Of a stretch of 64,000 bases of DNA, positions 24,601 through 37,615 are shown piece after piece. The stretch spans positions 1 through 64,000 of the forward strand of contig JAOVVO010000065.1 in the NCBI GenBank assembly GCA_028564675.1, in the 5' to 3' direction. Made by a program: the position numbers and the translations under genes. Under the pieces are notes generated by a model, which was not told the origin of the DNA, did not search any database, and worked only from the letters and a program-made list of their open reading frames with translations. Source of the stretch: Onchocerca lupi (Eukaryota > Nematoda > Chromadorea > Rhabditida > Onchocercidae). Every line of letters begins with the position of its first letter. The stretch's first letter is position 1.

Positions 24601-27600
24601 CAGGATTGATCTATATTTAGAACATTTGTGGCATTAATAATACAGGTAGATTCGACGGATATTGAATTATGATTATAGATTTCATCCGTGTATCTTAATC
24701 CAGCCATCATGGGTCCATCTTTTGTGTGAAATAACGAGAATCCGGATTTCAAATTCTCAATCTTATTTAGTTGGATAAATTTGAAGTAGTCGGCTCTAAT
24801 AAGTATGTCGGTTGCTTCTAATGACTCTTAAGACCAACTAGTTGATTTTATTGTTTTATGGATTGTAATTCTTTTTTATCCAAATCAACTACTCTTAACT
24901 CATTTGTTTAGTAGTCAATCACAGTTGCCTCGAACAATATTGTATCCTTTTGCCAATTTTTACTTCTGATTCTGCTTTGGTAGCTAGACTTATTTTCGGT
25001 ATCTTATTACCAAACGAAGCGATCTCTTTTTCTTCGGTTTTCTGAAGTCTCGATCGATTTGCTAAATCCTTAGATATAAAGAATAGTTGCGATCCGATGT
25101 CAAATAGGGCCAACGCTTTTTGTTGATTTCTTGGATAATTTGGATTGACTTCATTGATTTCTTTGCACAAAAGTAAAATTTGCTTACCTTGTTGCAGTCT
25201 TTTTTCGATTATTGAATTTGTTATTGTAGCTGATGCTAATTTTTCTTTATATGGTTCCACTGTTTGGTTAGCTTCCCAAAATTTGCTAAGACATAGCGCC
25301 GTGTTGTGGAGACTTTTGCAATAGAAACATGAAAGTTTCTTTTTATGGCAATCATTTGTTGCATGACCTGTCCGAATACAACTGTTGCATGCACTGAATT
25401 CCTTCAGATGCTCCAGTCGGTGTCTGAGCGTAGAATAAATATGGCATTGATTATTCCAATGGTCCTTGTTGCAAAATGCGCAGGGTTTTCTAACTTTACT
25501 ACCCATAGAATTTTTCTTTGATTCCGTATTCAGTTTGAGATTATTTTGTTTAGATTTCTTCACATAACTAAGGTCAACGTTTCTCCCTTAATATCACATG
25601 AGGCTCGTTTTGTTTTAAATTCTTTTAATGGTCTTTCCTCATTGAGAGTTTGGCATCTAGTGATTTCTTCATTTCCTTGTACTAGTTCTATCAGGAATTG
25701 TCTTAGCTTGTCAACCGTCCAAATTTCTTGTTCTTTCTTTAATTGATACACTTTGTTTAATATCCACGCAGGTAATTTACTTTAATGATAATTTCGATAC
25801 TAGAATGCTGTAAATTTTCACCTGAAGTATCTAGTTGTCGTAAAATTCTTCCCATTGTTTCAATCGTTATTTTCTACTCTCGATCATTTCTTTTGATGGG
25901 TGTAATTCATTGTAAAGTAATTCTTTAATAAGAAGAGGTTTGCCATATTTCTGTTTTAAAACTTTTCTTATGACATCATAGTTCTCCGGAGCGATATCAT
26001 AACATTTCACGGTTTGTTAAGTATTTCCGCTAAGACATCAAGTAATTCAATTTCTTGAAATTTGGAATATTTTGGAGATGAACTGCTGCTTTAAAGCTGC
26101 TCCAAGATTGTCTCCATGATTTTGGATCACCACTAAACGTTGGTAATGGCAACTATAACAAATTTACCGTTACATGATATAAGGGAATTTCTTTTCGTGG
26201 AGGTAATTCTTTCGTATCTTCCTAACTTAATCATTGTAGAGCTAACTCATTATCATCATTATAGATATTTAAAGTTATGATAGCTTCTTTAGCCTCATTT
26301 ATCAAGTTTAAAATACCTTTGCTGTCGTCGGTCATTTCTCCATATTTATCCTCTTCTTCTTTTCTTGTCTGCTGATCCGTATTTTTCTGTATATATTCTA
26401 ACCAATTCCGTTTCGTTTCTTCGAGTGTGCTTATATGAAGTCCAAGGCGCATTATTTTCTCCGTGATGATTCTTCTTCTGACTTCGTATTCACGTCATAG
26501 CTCTTTCTCTGATAGGTGCGGATCTGGTGACGATAAGTTTAGCTCCCCAACTTCATCGATGACTTTCTCGATCTTCGCTTTGGCCGGTTTAGCTTTCTTG
26601 ATTATGCTGGTAGACATTTTATACCTCACCTCGGGCACCAAATTTTATCGTGAAAATAATTTTTGCGATGCGACAATTCTTGTTAGAAAAAGATAGTTAT
26701 TAAAAAGGGAACAATTATGAATAAACAACTATTCAAAATATCCAAATAACTTATCACTGAATATTCTTTCCTTTGTTGTTCGTAGAAGAGAACAGTGTTC
26801 TGATTGTTGATTCTGGTATCGATTCGAATCGAACTATCGCTGTAGTCATTGTACAATACTGTCGATAGAAAACCCTTGTAAAAAAGTGTTGTAGAAACAC
26901 TGGCGCTCCCTGACCAATCATGGAATAAGAATGTGCTTCCGCTCCAAATCCGATCCTTATATATTTTTTTCTTATATATATCCCTCCTTCTTTCCTGATT
27001 TCCAATTTGACACCTCATGATCTCGCTTCATTTGCTTGTTAGTTGGAGCGTTTGGCGGGAAACATGTTTACCCTACTGTTATCAGCCTATTGGTACATTT
27101 GAAATTACGCGTTTCTTACCTTTAACACTCCTTGTTTATATTAATTTTCGGATTCTCCCGCATTAACTAACGCAAGCCTCTTCAGATATTTACTTAGTCA
27201 GTCTTAATATTCAAATCCTGTATTTTCGTATGGAAGAATATGCTGGCATTTATTTTAATTATATAATAGTTTTTTTTTTTTACATGATCGAACAGTGTTT
27301 AATTATTTGCTTAGAGAATATCGATTACTCTTCTTTCATTATCTATTATTTCAGTGATTTTACTCGTGGATGTAGAGCACAAAATCAGAAGTTTCAATAC
27401 TATTAAAAATTTGTTAACAGTAGGATTTAGAAATCGGGCTTCATGTAATATTTTATTATCTCTTACTCTGTTTAACTCTATTTAAATAGAAGATAGAGAG
27501 AAAAAATGTAAATGAATATTTGCACTTAATATTCTGATTCGTTAAAGAAAAAACTTCCTCACTGCAAAAGATTCAGAGTTGTGGAAGAAGACTGAATTAT

Positions 27601-30600
27601 GTCTGATCATGAACACTGTACCGAAAAAAGTGTTCGGCAGAAAGAGGACTATTGTACTTCTGTCACCATCAATAGCCTAGAATCCATCATATATGACAGA
27701 ATATAACAGGCATGCTACACTCTTCCTTATCGTAATGAATCATCCCATACAATAGTAGTTTTTAATTGATGAAATCTCAGTTTTTCTATCTATATCAAAA
27801 CAAATAGTTATAATTGGACAATGTTAATTTCATATCCTAAATAATACCAAAAAATATTTCGAAATATTTTCTAATTTGAAATATTTTCTGATTTCATAAT
27901 ATTAGAAAATGTTTTGATATCTGTGTCGTTAATTGCTCATAAGTGGTTCCATAAAATCTTCGCTTGTTTGAACACTTTGTATTCTCGAGATTCCATTATT
28001 GCGATTTATGCAGAAGCAAAAGTACTATTGTGATAAGCCCAGCTGAGAGCGACAAGAATTGGCTTTAACGATATTAATGCGATTTTTAATACAAGTGATT
28101 ATTGTAATAGCTATACGCTTCTTCTAGAGTTGATGTTGAAAGAATGAAAGTGAGAGTGAGTAGTTTTTTCATCTTGGTGTTGGAAGATGGATCAGTCCAA
28201 ACAGAGAAGTCAACAATTTAATCATCACTCTCACATTCCGCAAAAAGATTCTTTAAATCTGATTTTCTTGGGACCCTTCTGATTTAAGTCGCAATATTTT
28301 GAGAATTATTTGTCAGAGAAAAAGGGGTGTTATTAAAGTGAATTGATATAGATTTTCATATGATGACAATTCACTCATCTGATTCTCTATATAAGTGATC
28401 ATAGATTAACTGTGATGAAAATAACTGATAGTAGATTATGATAAAAATATCATATTTTTATGACATAAGAGAAGATGTATTGGTATTGCATTTCTTAATT
28501 GATTCTAATTTAATCATAGATGTTATTGATTTGAATCAAATTGCTGAACTTTAGAATCAGGCTCCTTATGGTCTGCCGTTCGGCAGAATGCCGAGCGGAC
28601 CGATGGATGCTCGTTCAATGTCCCCAACTTATGCAGCATTCGTCATGCAGCAGGCGGCACAAACTATGTCACCAACTTTTGAAATGTATAGGAATTTCCC
28701 TTTTGGGCCTGCTTCTCCAAGTTCGTTATTCCAGGTTTGTGAAGTTTTCTTTCATAGCTAACATTTTTTTTAAATACTTTGTGATCCTTTCACGGTTGCG
28801 GGATTAATAAACAGCAAATATTAAGTAGCAGCTGAGCAGACTGTCCTTCACAGTACATAGTCCTCAGTATGCCGGAATTCCACTGAAGTCTTAATAATTG
28901 GCGAATGTGTTCCGGAAAAGATGCGAGGTGGAGAGCATATTGCCGTGTTGGCATAAGTCTATTGAAGGGTAGTGGAGTGGGTACGGCTGCCCCTAAGGGT
29001 AACCCGTTGGCGGCAGCTACAATGATGCGCAATATGCAGAATGCGGCTGCAGCGGCCGCAACATCTCCGCATCCACTGAATTCAATAAACCAAATGCGAT
29101 TACCTCAGATGGGTTCACCGATCACCTCCATGGCCAGTAACTTAGCCCAGCAGCCGAGCAGTAATTCACGTAGCAGTACTAATAGCGCCAAGGCTGTGAA
29201 GAACGAAAGCAGGCCGCCCAAAGTTAAGGTAAGTATTATTTTAGCTTACTTATTTCCAGCTCTAGTCCTTTTATAACTTTCCTCTTCATTTGCTGTTGTC
29301 ATGAAATTTGCTTCGCATTGGTTTAGACTCGCCATTCACAAACATATTGAACGGGCCAGTTAACGTCAAGCTTGAGTCTTTCTCATTGGCAATAATGGAG
29401 ACTCATATACAAGATTTTTGAATTGTTTATTTAACAACTTAATAAGTTTCAATTTTTTTAGGAACAACACATCAAGAAACCTTTGAATGCATTTATGTGG
29501 TTCATGAAAGAAAATAGACCAAAGTTAATGGAAGAATTAGATTATAAAGAAAGACAAAGTGCCGAATTGAATAAGGTATCTGCTAGATTGATCTAGATTC
29601 TTTCTGTTATCTGATACGAAGTCTGCAGTATGCAAAAAAAAGTTAAAATTTTTCATATGTGCTATTGCTGGGATCTCGTGATGGGAATCAAATTTACGAT
29701 CTTTGAGAAATTAAGAAAGAAACATTATATTCGCAAATATTATAGGAACTGGGCAGGAGATGGCATGATTTACCAAAAGAAGAACAGCAAAGGTATTATG
29801 AGCTTGCTAAGACAGATCGCGAACAACATATGCAGAAATATCCTGGATGGTCGGCTCGTGAAAATTATGCGATCAATAAAAAGAAAAAACGGAAACGCGA
29901 TAAATCTGTTGGTAAGTGAACAACATCAAAATATATTTATAGATGTTCACTCGTCATCCTACAACTTTTTGTAGTCCAACTTTTTCATCTCACAATGGTC
30001 AGAAATTTTAGATAATGGCGAACAAAAGAAATGCCGAGCTCGGTTTGGTGTTGTAAATCAGGATCAATGGTGCAAGCACTGTAAGAGGAAAAAAAGATGT
30101 CTTTGGTATCGCGAGGTAAGCTAAATTTTAACTCGTCATTTATTCTTGATTCTTCTTGGACTAGATTTTTTTGGATTCTTTTCTTTTTGGATTGTAGATT
30201 GTTTAGGTATAGATGCATTCTGTAATAATATATGGATTGCCAAAAGTATGAATATTTTAATATATGAAAGTACACATTTATCCGACTTTAAATATATTAT
30301 TGGTTATTTTGTTAATTATATTTTTTTATTCATATTATATTATTGATCTGTCAAAAATCTTGAAAAAACGCAGTGAGAACAACTTTGGAGACTAGATCTT
30401 CAGTATTTGGACTTTTTTGGTAGTAATGGAAAAGTTGTAAGATTGCAGTTTCCTAATAGCAGGATTATGAGATGAGCATCGAAGCTTGATAGTAATAAGG
30501 TTTCTCCTAAGCAAAGGATAGAGGAAAAAAGAGATCCAGATCAGAAGAGGGTGCAGTTTGGCAATATTAGGCTACCATAGTTCACTATTTATTTGTTTTC

Positions 30601-31881
30601 CTAAAAAATTTAGGCATCTTCACCAGTTGGAGTGGTTTCCTCGACAACTCCAGGAACTCCTGGTACTCCGTCTTCACTCTCTGGACCAGTTGCAGGTGGT
30701 GCATTGAGCGGTCGTGATACTGATTCAGAGAATGATATGGATGCTGCTGCTGCTGCTGCTGCCGCCGCTGCTGAAAGATCTCGGTCAATGTTAAATCAGG
30801 TACCGAACGAGCAGCAGACTACTCCTCTTATTTGCCAGTAGTTCTTCTTTGTATATTTATCTCTAGGCGGTTATATGGCTCTATTCTTCGTTCGTTTGGG
30901 ATTCAAAAAATTTTTTTTGCAAGATAAACCATATTTCTATACTTCTACTGAACAGTTATTCGCTCTTTGTAGCGCTATACTTTCACATCGCGAAAAAGAT
31001 CAGATTATTACGTTATGAGGATCGATTTCATCCATAATGAATTACGCGGAGGGATATAAGTGAACAGAACAAATAGCCGATATTAGCATCAGAATATTTG
31101 AGAGTTGAAAAGAATGTTGCTGCTTTTTAGCCTTAGTTATACGCTTGTCCTTCTTTTAATCATCGTTGGTACACGGTCTTCAAAGTTTGCCTTAAGGTCT
31201 TTTCTGATGCATCATCATTCAGTGCACCAATTGCTTTTTATTTTCTGATAATAAAATATTGTATAGTTAGTTGCCTTTTGTCGTGAGGCTTAGCATGCTC
31301 GTTTTATCTTTGGATAGTGTTTTGATTGGGTTATACAGGAACCACCTAATCCTATTCTGACGGTAGGATACAGATCAGTTTTGTATTTTTCTTCAGTCGT
31401 GATATATCACGAAACATATTTGATGGATAAGTCACTCGGAGTTATTTCCCATGATGTTCAAGTGCAAAAAGCAATGACGAAATGAGGTTGTATTGACATT
31501 TCACGACGAGAATGGCAGTAGTTTCCTTCTTCGATATAAAAACAGGGTTCCTATTGCATATGAATGCATCTTTCATTGTTTTTGTTATCGTTATGATTAT
31601 TGTCATTATTATTGCTATTATTATTATTAATTATTATTACTATTATGATCGTTATAGTTATGTTCACAATTCCTGTCTTACCGTTATCTCATTTATATAT
31701 ATTTCTCATCTTTCCGTCCTTTCTTGCATTTCAGACTAGTAATGCGTTGTCGACCGGTCAAAGCCTCACCTTTGTGACTAAAATGGCTGACAAATACATG
31801 CATCACATAGAACAAGAAACTGAAGAACAAGCTCGATTGCATTTATCTTTAAAAGATCGACTTTTACCTGTTATCCGGTAA
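17169..31881 (+). CDS. pop-1: TCF/LEF transcription factor, POP-1 type, with C-clamp
   Basis: Nuclear HMG-box effector of Wnt/beta-catenin signalling. Exons: 17169-17218, 18601-18716, 21269-21381, 28555-28734, about 28887-29228, 29462-29575, 29746-29911, 30012-30115, 30614-30799, 31735-31881. The N-terminus DEVKVFRR followed by acidic DADD matches the beta-catenin-binding end of C. elegans POP-1. A Pro/Ser/Met-rich linker follows. Exons 6-7 encode the HMG box (IKKPLNAFMWFMKENRPK, then GRRWHDLPKEEQQRYYELAK and YPGWSARENY) and a basic tail KKKKRKRDK. Exon 8 is the C-clamp (CRARFG, WCKHC, KKRC), which binds the helper DNA site. The C-terminus has an alanine run and a helical end KDRLLPVIR. All phases agree except the exon 5 start: no good acceptor is visible, and the frame is open only after the stop at 28884-28886. 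Intron 3 (7.2 kb) contains an antisense LTR element. Confidence 0.93.
21603..21655. repeat. Poly(A) tract in pop-1 intron 3
   Basis: Uninterrupted run of about 53 A. No retrocopied gene is seen directly upstream, so it is treated as a simple repeat. Confidence 0.9.
22982..22986. repeat. Target-site duplication, left copy
   Basis: The ttaac here matches 27163-27167 immediately outside the other end of the LTR element. Confidence 0.65.
22987..23563 (-). repeat. 3' LTR of the BEL/Pao element, with internal duplications
   Basis: About 577 bp, roughly 60 bp longer than its partner. The extra length comes from two local duplications: cgtggaataa appears twice near 23270-23310, and atgtttacc appears twice near 23439-23470. 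Scattered substitutions also separate the two LTRs, so the insertion is not recent. Confidence 0.85.
23752..24081 (-). other. Coiled-coil-like open frame inside the LTR element
   Basis: A 109-residue minus-strand frame, rich in E, K, L and R with heptad-like spacing (for example LKAELKTAVEVLKDEI). It lies between the RT-proximal remnant and the 3' LTR. It could be displaced gag or a lineage-specific open frame; I do not recognise it. Confidence 0.4.
24306..26452 (-). pseudogene. Degenerate gag-pol remnant of the BEL/Pao element
   Basis: Broken frames on the minus strand. 26452-26231 and 25751-25560 are gag-like. 25563-24919 holds three zinc-knuckle-like clusters (CAFCNKDHWNNQC, CNSCIRTGHATNDC, CFYCKSLHNTALC) followed by an aspartic-protease-like ALFDIGSQLFFISKDL, in which the usual DTG or DSG reads DIG. 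24752-24306 carries the FWKLE-like and PSNYGLCLSRLKSL-like region that precedes reverse transcriptase in BEL/Pao polyproteins. Frame changes and stops separate these parts, and no YxDD, RNase H or integrase motif follows. Confidence 0.85.
26624..26640 (-). other. Primer-binding site of the LTR element
   Basis: Minus-strand TGGTGCCCGAGGTGAGG starts 5 nt after the 5' LTR end and begins with TGG, complementary to a tRNA CCA end. I cannot name the tRNA without a search. Confidence 0.7.
26646..27162 (-). repeat. 5' LTR of the BEL/Pao element
   Basis: About 517 bp, collinear with 22987-23563. It contains the shared block around cgattcgaatcgaactatcg and the shared ends tatcgtgaaaataa and cttgtttatattaatttt. 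Read in the element's orientation it begins TG. Confidence 0.88.
27163..27167. repeat. Target-site duplication, right copy
   Basis: The ttaac here matches 22982-22986. Confidence 0.65.
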
Positions 31882-34410
31882 TCAAAACTAAGCTTTGACT
31901 GGTCTAGTTGCAATAGCTCTCACTGAAATTATGCGGGAAGTTTTGATTTGCGTTGTATTTTTAACTACTGATATTTTTGTTATGACAATGTCTGGCTACT
32001 TTGCTATTTGCCACCATGTGATACATGGAGAGCAAACTTGCTTCTGTGGTTTTTTTTTTTTTTTTTTCAAATTCGACTGATGTATTGTGGGTTGTTGTTA
32101 AATTCAGTGATAATAACATAATTAAATGAGTTTGTCCATACAATTGGTGGGGAGCAAGACTGCGATTTGGAACTATCAGTTATTTTTAGGACACCATTTC
32201 TCGAATGCAAATGATATTTCGTCTTTTATTTTGAACATAATAAATATATTTCGTTTGGACTTTGATCGCATTTATTAATTCATATTTGAAGCAGAAAAGT
32301 GGAAAGCGATTGGCAAGGAAATGGAATTTTTGCTGAAAACACGGAAGGCGTAATAAACATGCAAACAACCGAAAAGATGAGAGTTTACTTTGCTTAAAAA
32401 TTGCGATTCAAAGATAAAGCTTGGGAATGGAAAATTAGTGGACGATTACATCTACTGGACTGTGCGAGACAGATCTAAGATGCCCGGAGAAGTTGGGTAT
32501 CAACATTTCTGGATTTCGTGATTATCTGAGGAAGTTTTATGGGTTTTTTTCTTCCCTTCCTCTTTCATTCTTCAGCAAAATTATCGACGTCGATTCCACA
32601 AGAGGAAACATTAATTAGGTTATGAATCTCACAAGCTTGCTTTTTAGTGAAAATCGGCAACAAAGCATCAGTACCAATCACTTGTAAGAAGCACACAAAA
32701 AAGCGGATCAGAGTTATAACCAGTCATGTAGAGACACTTACATAATTCATAAATTATATGATATATTGGAAGAATCACGCACCGATATTTGCTACTAATA
32801 TAGGCCAGATACGGAAAGACTATTAGAAAAACATGATGCATTACACCGGTAAATTTTGATCCTTCTGATCCTGCTTTATCCTTTATCAATAAATTATTAA
32901 ATGAAAACTACACGATATTTTTCTGGACTGAACCAAAAAATAATAAAGATATCGAATCGAACGGTAAAAATTCTTCCCAGGCTTCAATAGGATTAAGTTG
33001 AAGTCAAAGCTACATTTTCTAATCAAATAGACCATATTTGTTGGAATGGATCAAGATACACCCTTCGTATTGCAGAGATACATCTAGTCACTATGAACTT
33101 TCGAAATACTTGTCCTCCGCTATTACTTTTAAATGTTCCTCGTCATGAAGATACTTCTTTAATCCCCGAATTCCTTACATCCTTAACATGATTTAATTCG
33201 AATTTTCATATAGCCTAAACTTCAAAATGTACTCATTCATAAAGTGTTCACCTTTAACAACCATTTATTGTCATACAAAAAATAACTAAGAGCTTTTTCT
33301 TTTTCCTTTGACTGCAAATACTTTGCTTACAAAAAAAAAAAGTATAAAAAAGAGGAAAATATAAGAAAAACAAGAGAAGAAAATCATAAAAAGAAGCAAA
33401 AGATGGCCTGAAAATGCGAAAACATTCATACAACAAAACGCAAAAAAATCAAAATATGTATGATAGATATTAAAATGACATGAAAATTATCAATCACATT
33501 GAGAGTTTTGACCGCGTATGAAAGAATTTATAAAAAAACAAAGACAGCTAGCTATTTAGACAATTATCATATACAACAGAAATAATTACATCTTCTCTCT
33601 AAAAGTAACTATCAATTTTATGCACACATAAATAAGCGATACAACAACACATTATACAATAAATACGAAGACAATAAGACTTAAATCACAAAAAAAAGAG
33701 ACGGAAGGTGCTTTTTTTCGCACCTCTATTTTCTTGTTAAGATATGAGTATATGAGTATGTAAAGCTTCCAAATCCTTATCCCAATCAAAATAATTCGAA
33801 AAATAATCTCACTAGCTGCTATTAGATGTGCAGTAAGTCATTAAAAACATGGATGAAAAAAGCAAAGCATTATTTTCCTGTCAATAATTTTTAATTGTAG
33901 ATTTAAGTATCTTATTACTGGTGCTGATGTTCGTCTTGATATACTTAAATCTTAATAAAGGTAAACAACTTGCTTTTAACCATCGGTAGCACATCAGTGG
34001 CGGAAGAAATATAGAAACATTGAGAAGCGAGTTCGCGCTTATTATGTTTATATTAGAAATCCGACATATATCAGTTACATCAAAACACTACATGCCCTTT
34101 TATTAGCGGCCATCTAAACCCTTTTTCACAGATACAAGATTATACATGCGATCCTCAAGGGAAATATAAATAAGTACCTCGCAGTAATGGATAACAAACA
34201 TTTCTTCATATAGATCTTTAAAAAGTATAAACATATGGTATGCCCTCATTTCGAGAAATGAAGGATATTCAATCCCATTGATAAAAAGCATTAAAAATTT
34301 TTATGGACAGTCGAGAATACGGAACTGTGCGTGAGAACGCTAGCAGTCTCGCAATATTATAAAAATTGCCATATTCGTCCCAGAAATATAACAAATGGTC
34401 AATTTTACCT

Positions 34411-34452
<42 letters not shown>

Positions 34453-34813
34453 CAGAAAGACTGGATGGAAAGATATAAAAAATGATGAATAAAACAACTC
34501 TCTTTTTGGAAAAAGATGAGAACACTGCTAGTACAAAGAATGTACCAATATGGAATGGTTTAAGATGCTTGCAGCAACCTGAAAATTCATTCATTCATAA
34601 AAACAAGAAAATCTGAAAAAAAAAAAAATATTTCAGACAAAAAAATATCTCATTGAAATCAAATAAAAAAGAGAAAATTTTTAATAAGGGACTTCCACCA
34701 CATCATTACCTTTCGTTTCTCAGGAAAGGAATATAATACTAAGGCTTAATCCGAAAATTGTTATACTTCAATAAAACTGTTCCGCTCTCCTCAGTTTGTG
34801 TACAGCCCTTAAA
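31882..34813. other. Convergent 3' region between pop-1 and the LARP gene
   Basis: About 2.9 kb between two gene 3' ends facing each other. No conserved coding frame is seen. It holds a candidate pop-1 polyadenylation signal AATAAA at 32239-32244 and a poly(A) run at about 34411-34443. Both 3' UTRs should lie here. Confidence 0.5.
32239..32244 (+). terminator. Candidate polyadenylation signal of pop-1
   Basis: AATAAA about 360 nt after the pop-1 stop codon. Other A/T-rich hexamers are nearby, so the assignment is tentative. Confidence 0.35.
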
Positions 34814-37565
34814 TCAAGGAATGATCCAAGATATCCTAAACCCTACTTTATACCCGAAAAAAAATTTTGACCCATTATTTTGCTTCAGCGTCTGTGCATA
34901 ACTTTTCCTTTCTTTTGCTTCCTTTTTCTCTTCTCTTTTACCAGCGGCTACCGAACTAAATGTTGGCTTGTTTCGCGATTTCGATTCTTTTATCTCCACT
35001 ACTGGAGATATTTTTTCGGAAAGGCAAGGAAACGCACCCTAAAACAATTAACATGCTCATATATTATCTGTTTACTCTATATATGATTCTGTGGACAAAC
35101 TGAAGTTCAACTAGTGGTATCAATAATATTTTTATGGTACTCCACCAACTCAATGAATAAGATAACCTCTTCGAAACTATATTCCGTATCGACAGTTTTA
35201 CGAGAATTGCTCCTTTCTAATTTGAAATCATCATCGCTAGCTGTTTTTGAACAACACTGTTGCTCACTTTTCTTGCCTTCTTCTGGAGGTAAGCAAATTA
35301 TTGGAGGGCACATTACACTTTTACTATTTCCCGAAGAAATCCCAGGCAACGGCGTATCCCTCTGTTTACGCCGTTGTTGTCTTGACTGCACATTCCTGAA
35401 ATCAATCAATTAAGAATCATCGTCTTATGATCATTAGCATTAATGCTAATGATACAACATTTTTCATAATTAAGAATCTTATCCAAGACAGAAAATCCTT
35501 GAAATCTGTTTCCAACAATTCTTCAAAATGATTACCACCTAATATACAAAGTGTTACCGGCCGCTTGATTGATCGTAGTCGTAGCGCTGTTGTATGTTGT
35601 CGTTTTGATTAGTCTTTTGTGATTCAACTGGTGTCCGACTCCGCACTGTATCTATAATAATCATGTACATCCTCTGATTTCTAAATCAAAATTCTGCAAT
35701 AACAAATAAATGAGCATATAATAGAAGACCGACTAGAATAGAAATTATTAAAGCGATTCTGCCGACCCCGCGGACGAACAAAAGTAAGGGGAGGAACGTT
35801 ATTTCTATCCCGATAACCATCACGATAAGCATCATCATGATTTTTGTTGTTTCGTCGATTTCCTCCATGCTGGTAATTACTACTTGTGCTAAAATCACGA
35901 TAATCACTAGTGCAGACTCGCTGATTATACACGAAACCACCTCGCGGTCTTGAATTAGAACCTAAAAATACAGTTGGCTATAAAATTATTTATTAAAAAG
36001 TATCATATTCAAAATGATTTTCCTGAAAAAATGAAAATAATTCAATGAACAACAGAAACGGGTAATGTGACAGCAAAACAAACCTCGAAAATTAGAATTA
36101 TTTGGTCCAGCAGAGCCACCACCTCGTAGTCGATGGTGGTTAGTACTTCGATTAGCGGTCAAACCGACGGCAGAAGTGATATGAACAACCGTTGTACCAG
36201 GCTTAAAAGTTGCACATGGTACGTACCCGTAACTGGCAAGAATTTGGCCCAAATCGAAACTATCTATAATAATAAATAACTAGCTAATTTTATTCCAGCA
36301 CCTATTATTAAAATTTCAAAAAATAAACAGAATATCGATAAATACCAGAAGAACATGGTGAAGGAGTAGGTACGACGGAAATAGATGTAGCGGGATCGCC
36401 CGAAATCTCCGACGGTACAGCAGAAGGAGATCGATCTGGAACTAGATTCAACGGTTCTGAATATGGTGCACCACCTGTTTTTATTCGTGCCTAAAAATAA
36501 TAATATATAAAAAATAAAGTATAGCAATGAAGATTATTAATAAAGAAAAAAAAAACAAATGCTGAAAAATTACTTCTGAAAAATGTTAGATTTAAAATCT
36601 GAATCAACCATATATAGAGTTAGCTTTAGAAGAAATACACTATAATTACATTTCCTACAACTGATAAAGATCTGACAAAAAGCTATCGAGAAGTAAAGCC
36701 AAATATTATAGTGCAACCAACTAGCATGCTTATTGTTTCCTGTTGGATTTTTCTGTTACTCCAATTAGATTATCTTAAATCTCAGAATTAAATTTTCTCT
36801 AATCTACATACGTTTTAAGAAAATAACAGATAGATTTTACTACTTCAGATACTCAAATTGTAATATTCTATCAATCTATATGTTAATGATCTGACAAAGA
36901 ATATCGCATGCAGGATAGTCAACAAAATCTAAAGCGCATAAATTCTTTTAATAGAAATCTGTCATCAAAATAATGGATTTTGATATATTTACACAGATCG
37001 GTTTATTGTTGAAAGTTTTGCCGAGATTTTGCAAATGCAAAAATGCACGTTCCGTAGCTTCTTCTGACTCGAACGTTACATACCAGCTATTATTGAGACC
37101 GTATTGTAGGCTCAGATATGGTGGTCCACCAGCAAACATTGATGCCACTTCCTGAATTCTTATAACATAATAACTTTCAGTGCACTAATGGAAATCCTTC
37201 TGATTTCCATTAATTTGATAAAACCAATTTAAATTCTCTTCGTATGTTCTTTTTAAGATTTATAGAGTTAAGTGCTAGAAGACTGCACATTTCAATCATT
37301 TAATTCCATCACTTCAACATTATTCCATGCTTCTCATACCATAGAATAGAGCAGCAAAAAGAGCAAAACAAATTTTACAACATTTATAAGTTATAAAGTG
37401 GAAATATAGAATTTAGAAGATATACGTCAAAAAGACAAACATCGATCACTGAGACGGTCGATACTTGCCTTTCTGAAGATAAACAAGACTTAGTAATGTA
37501 TAGTGAAAAAAAGTGTCAGCCAAATTGATGGCAGTTACCTAACATATAATATAAGACAGATTATA

Positions 37566-37615
<50 letters not shown>

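Larger units (their letters stand above)
22987..27162 (-). mobile_element. BEL/Pao-type LTR retrotransposon, internally deleted, antisense in pop-1 intron
   Basis: Two related LTRs (22987-23563 and 26646-27162) flank about 3.1 kb of internal sequence. The coding remnants are on the minus strand, so the right LTR is the 5' one. A primer-binding-site-like sequence starting TGG lies 5 nt inside it. The flanks share ttaac (22982-22986 and 27163-27167), a 5-bp target duplication that can be stretched to 9 bp of shared sequence. Remnants show BEL/Pao hallmarks: gag, three CCHC-like knuckles, a DUF1758-type protease and the segment before reverse transcriptase. The RT core, RNase H and integrase are missing, so it is non-autonomous. 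The element interrupts no pop-1 exon. Confidence 0.9.

Noticed and set aside
28790..29032. Minus-strand open frame opposite pop-1 exon 5
   Set aside because: It reads as plausible peptide but overlaps the pop-1 frame, has no recognised domain and no splice partners.
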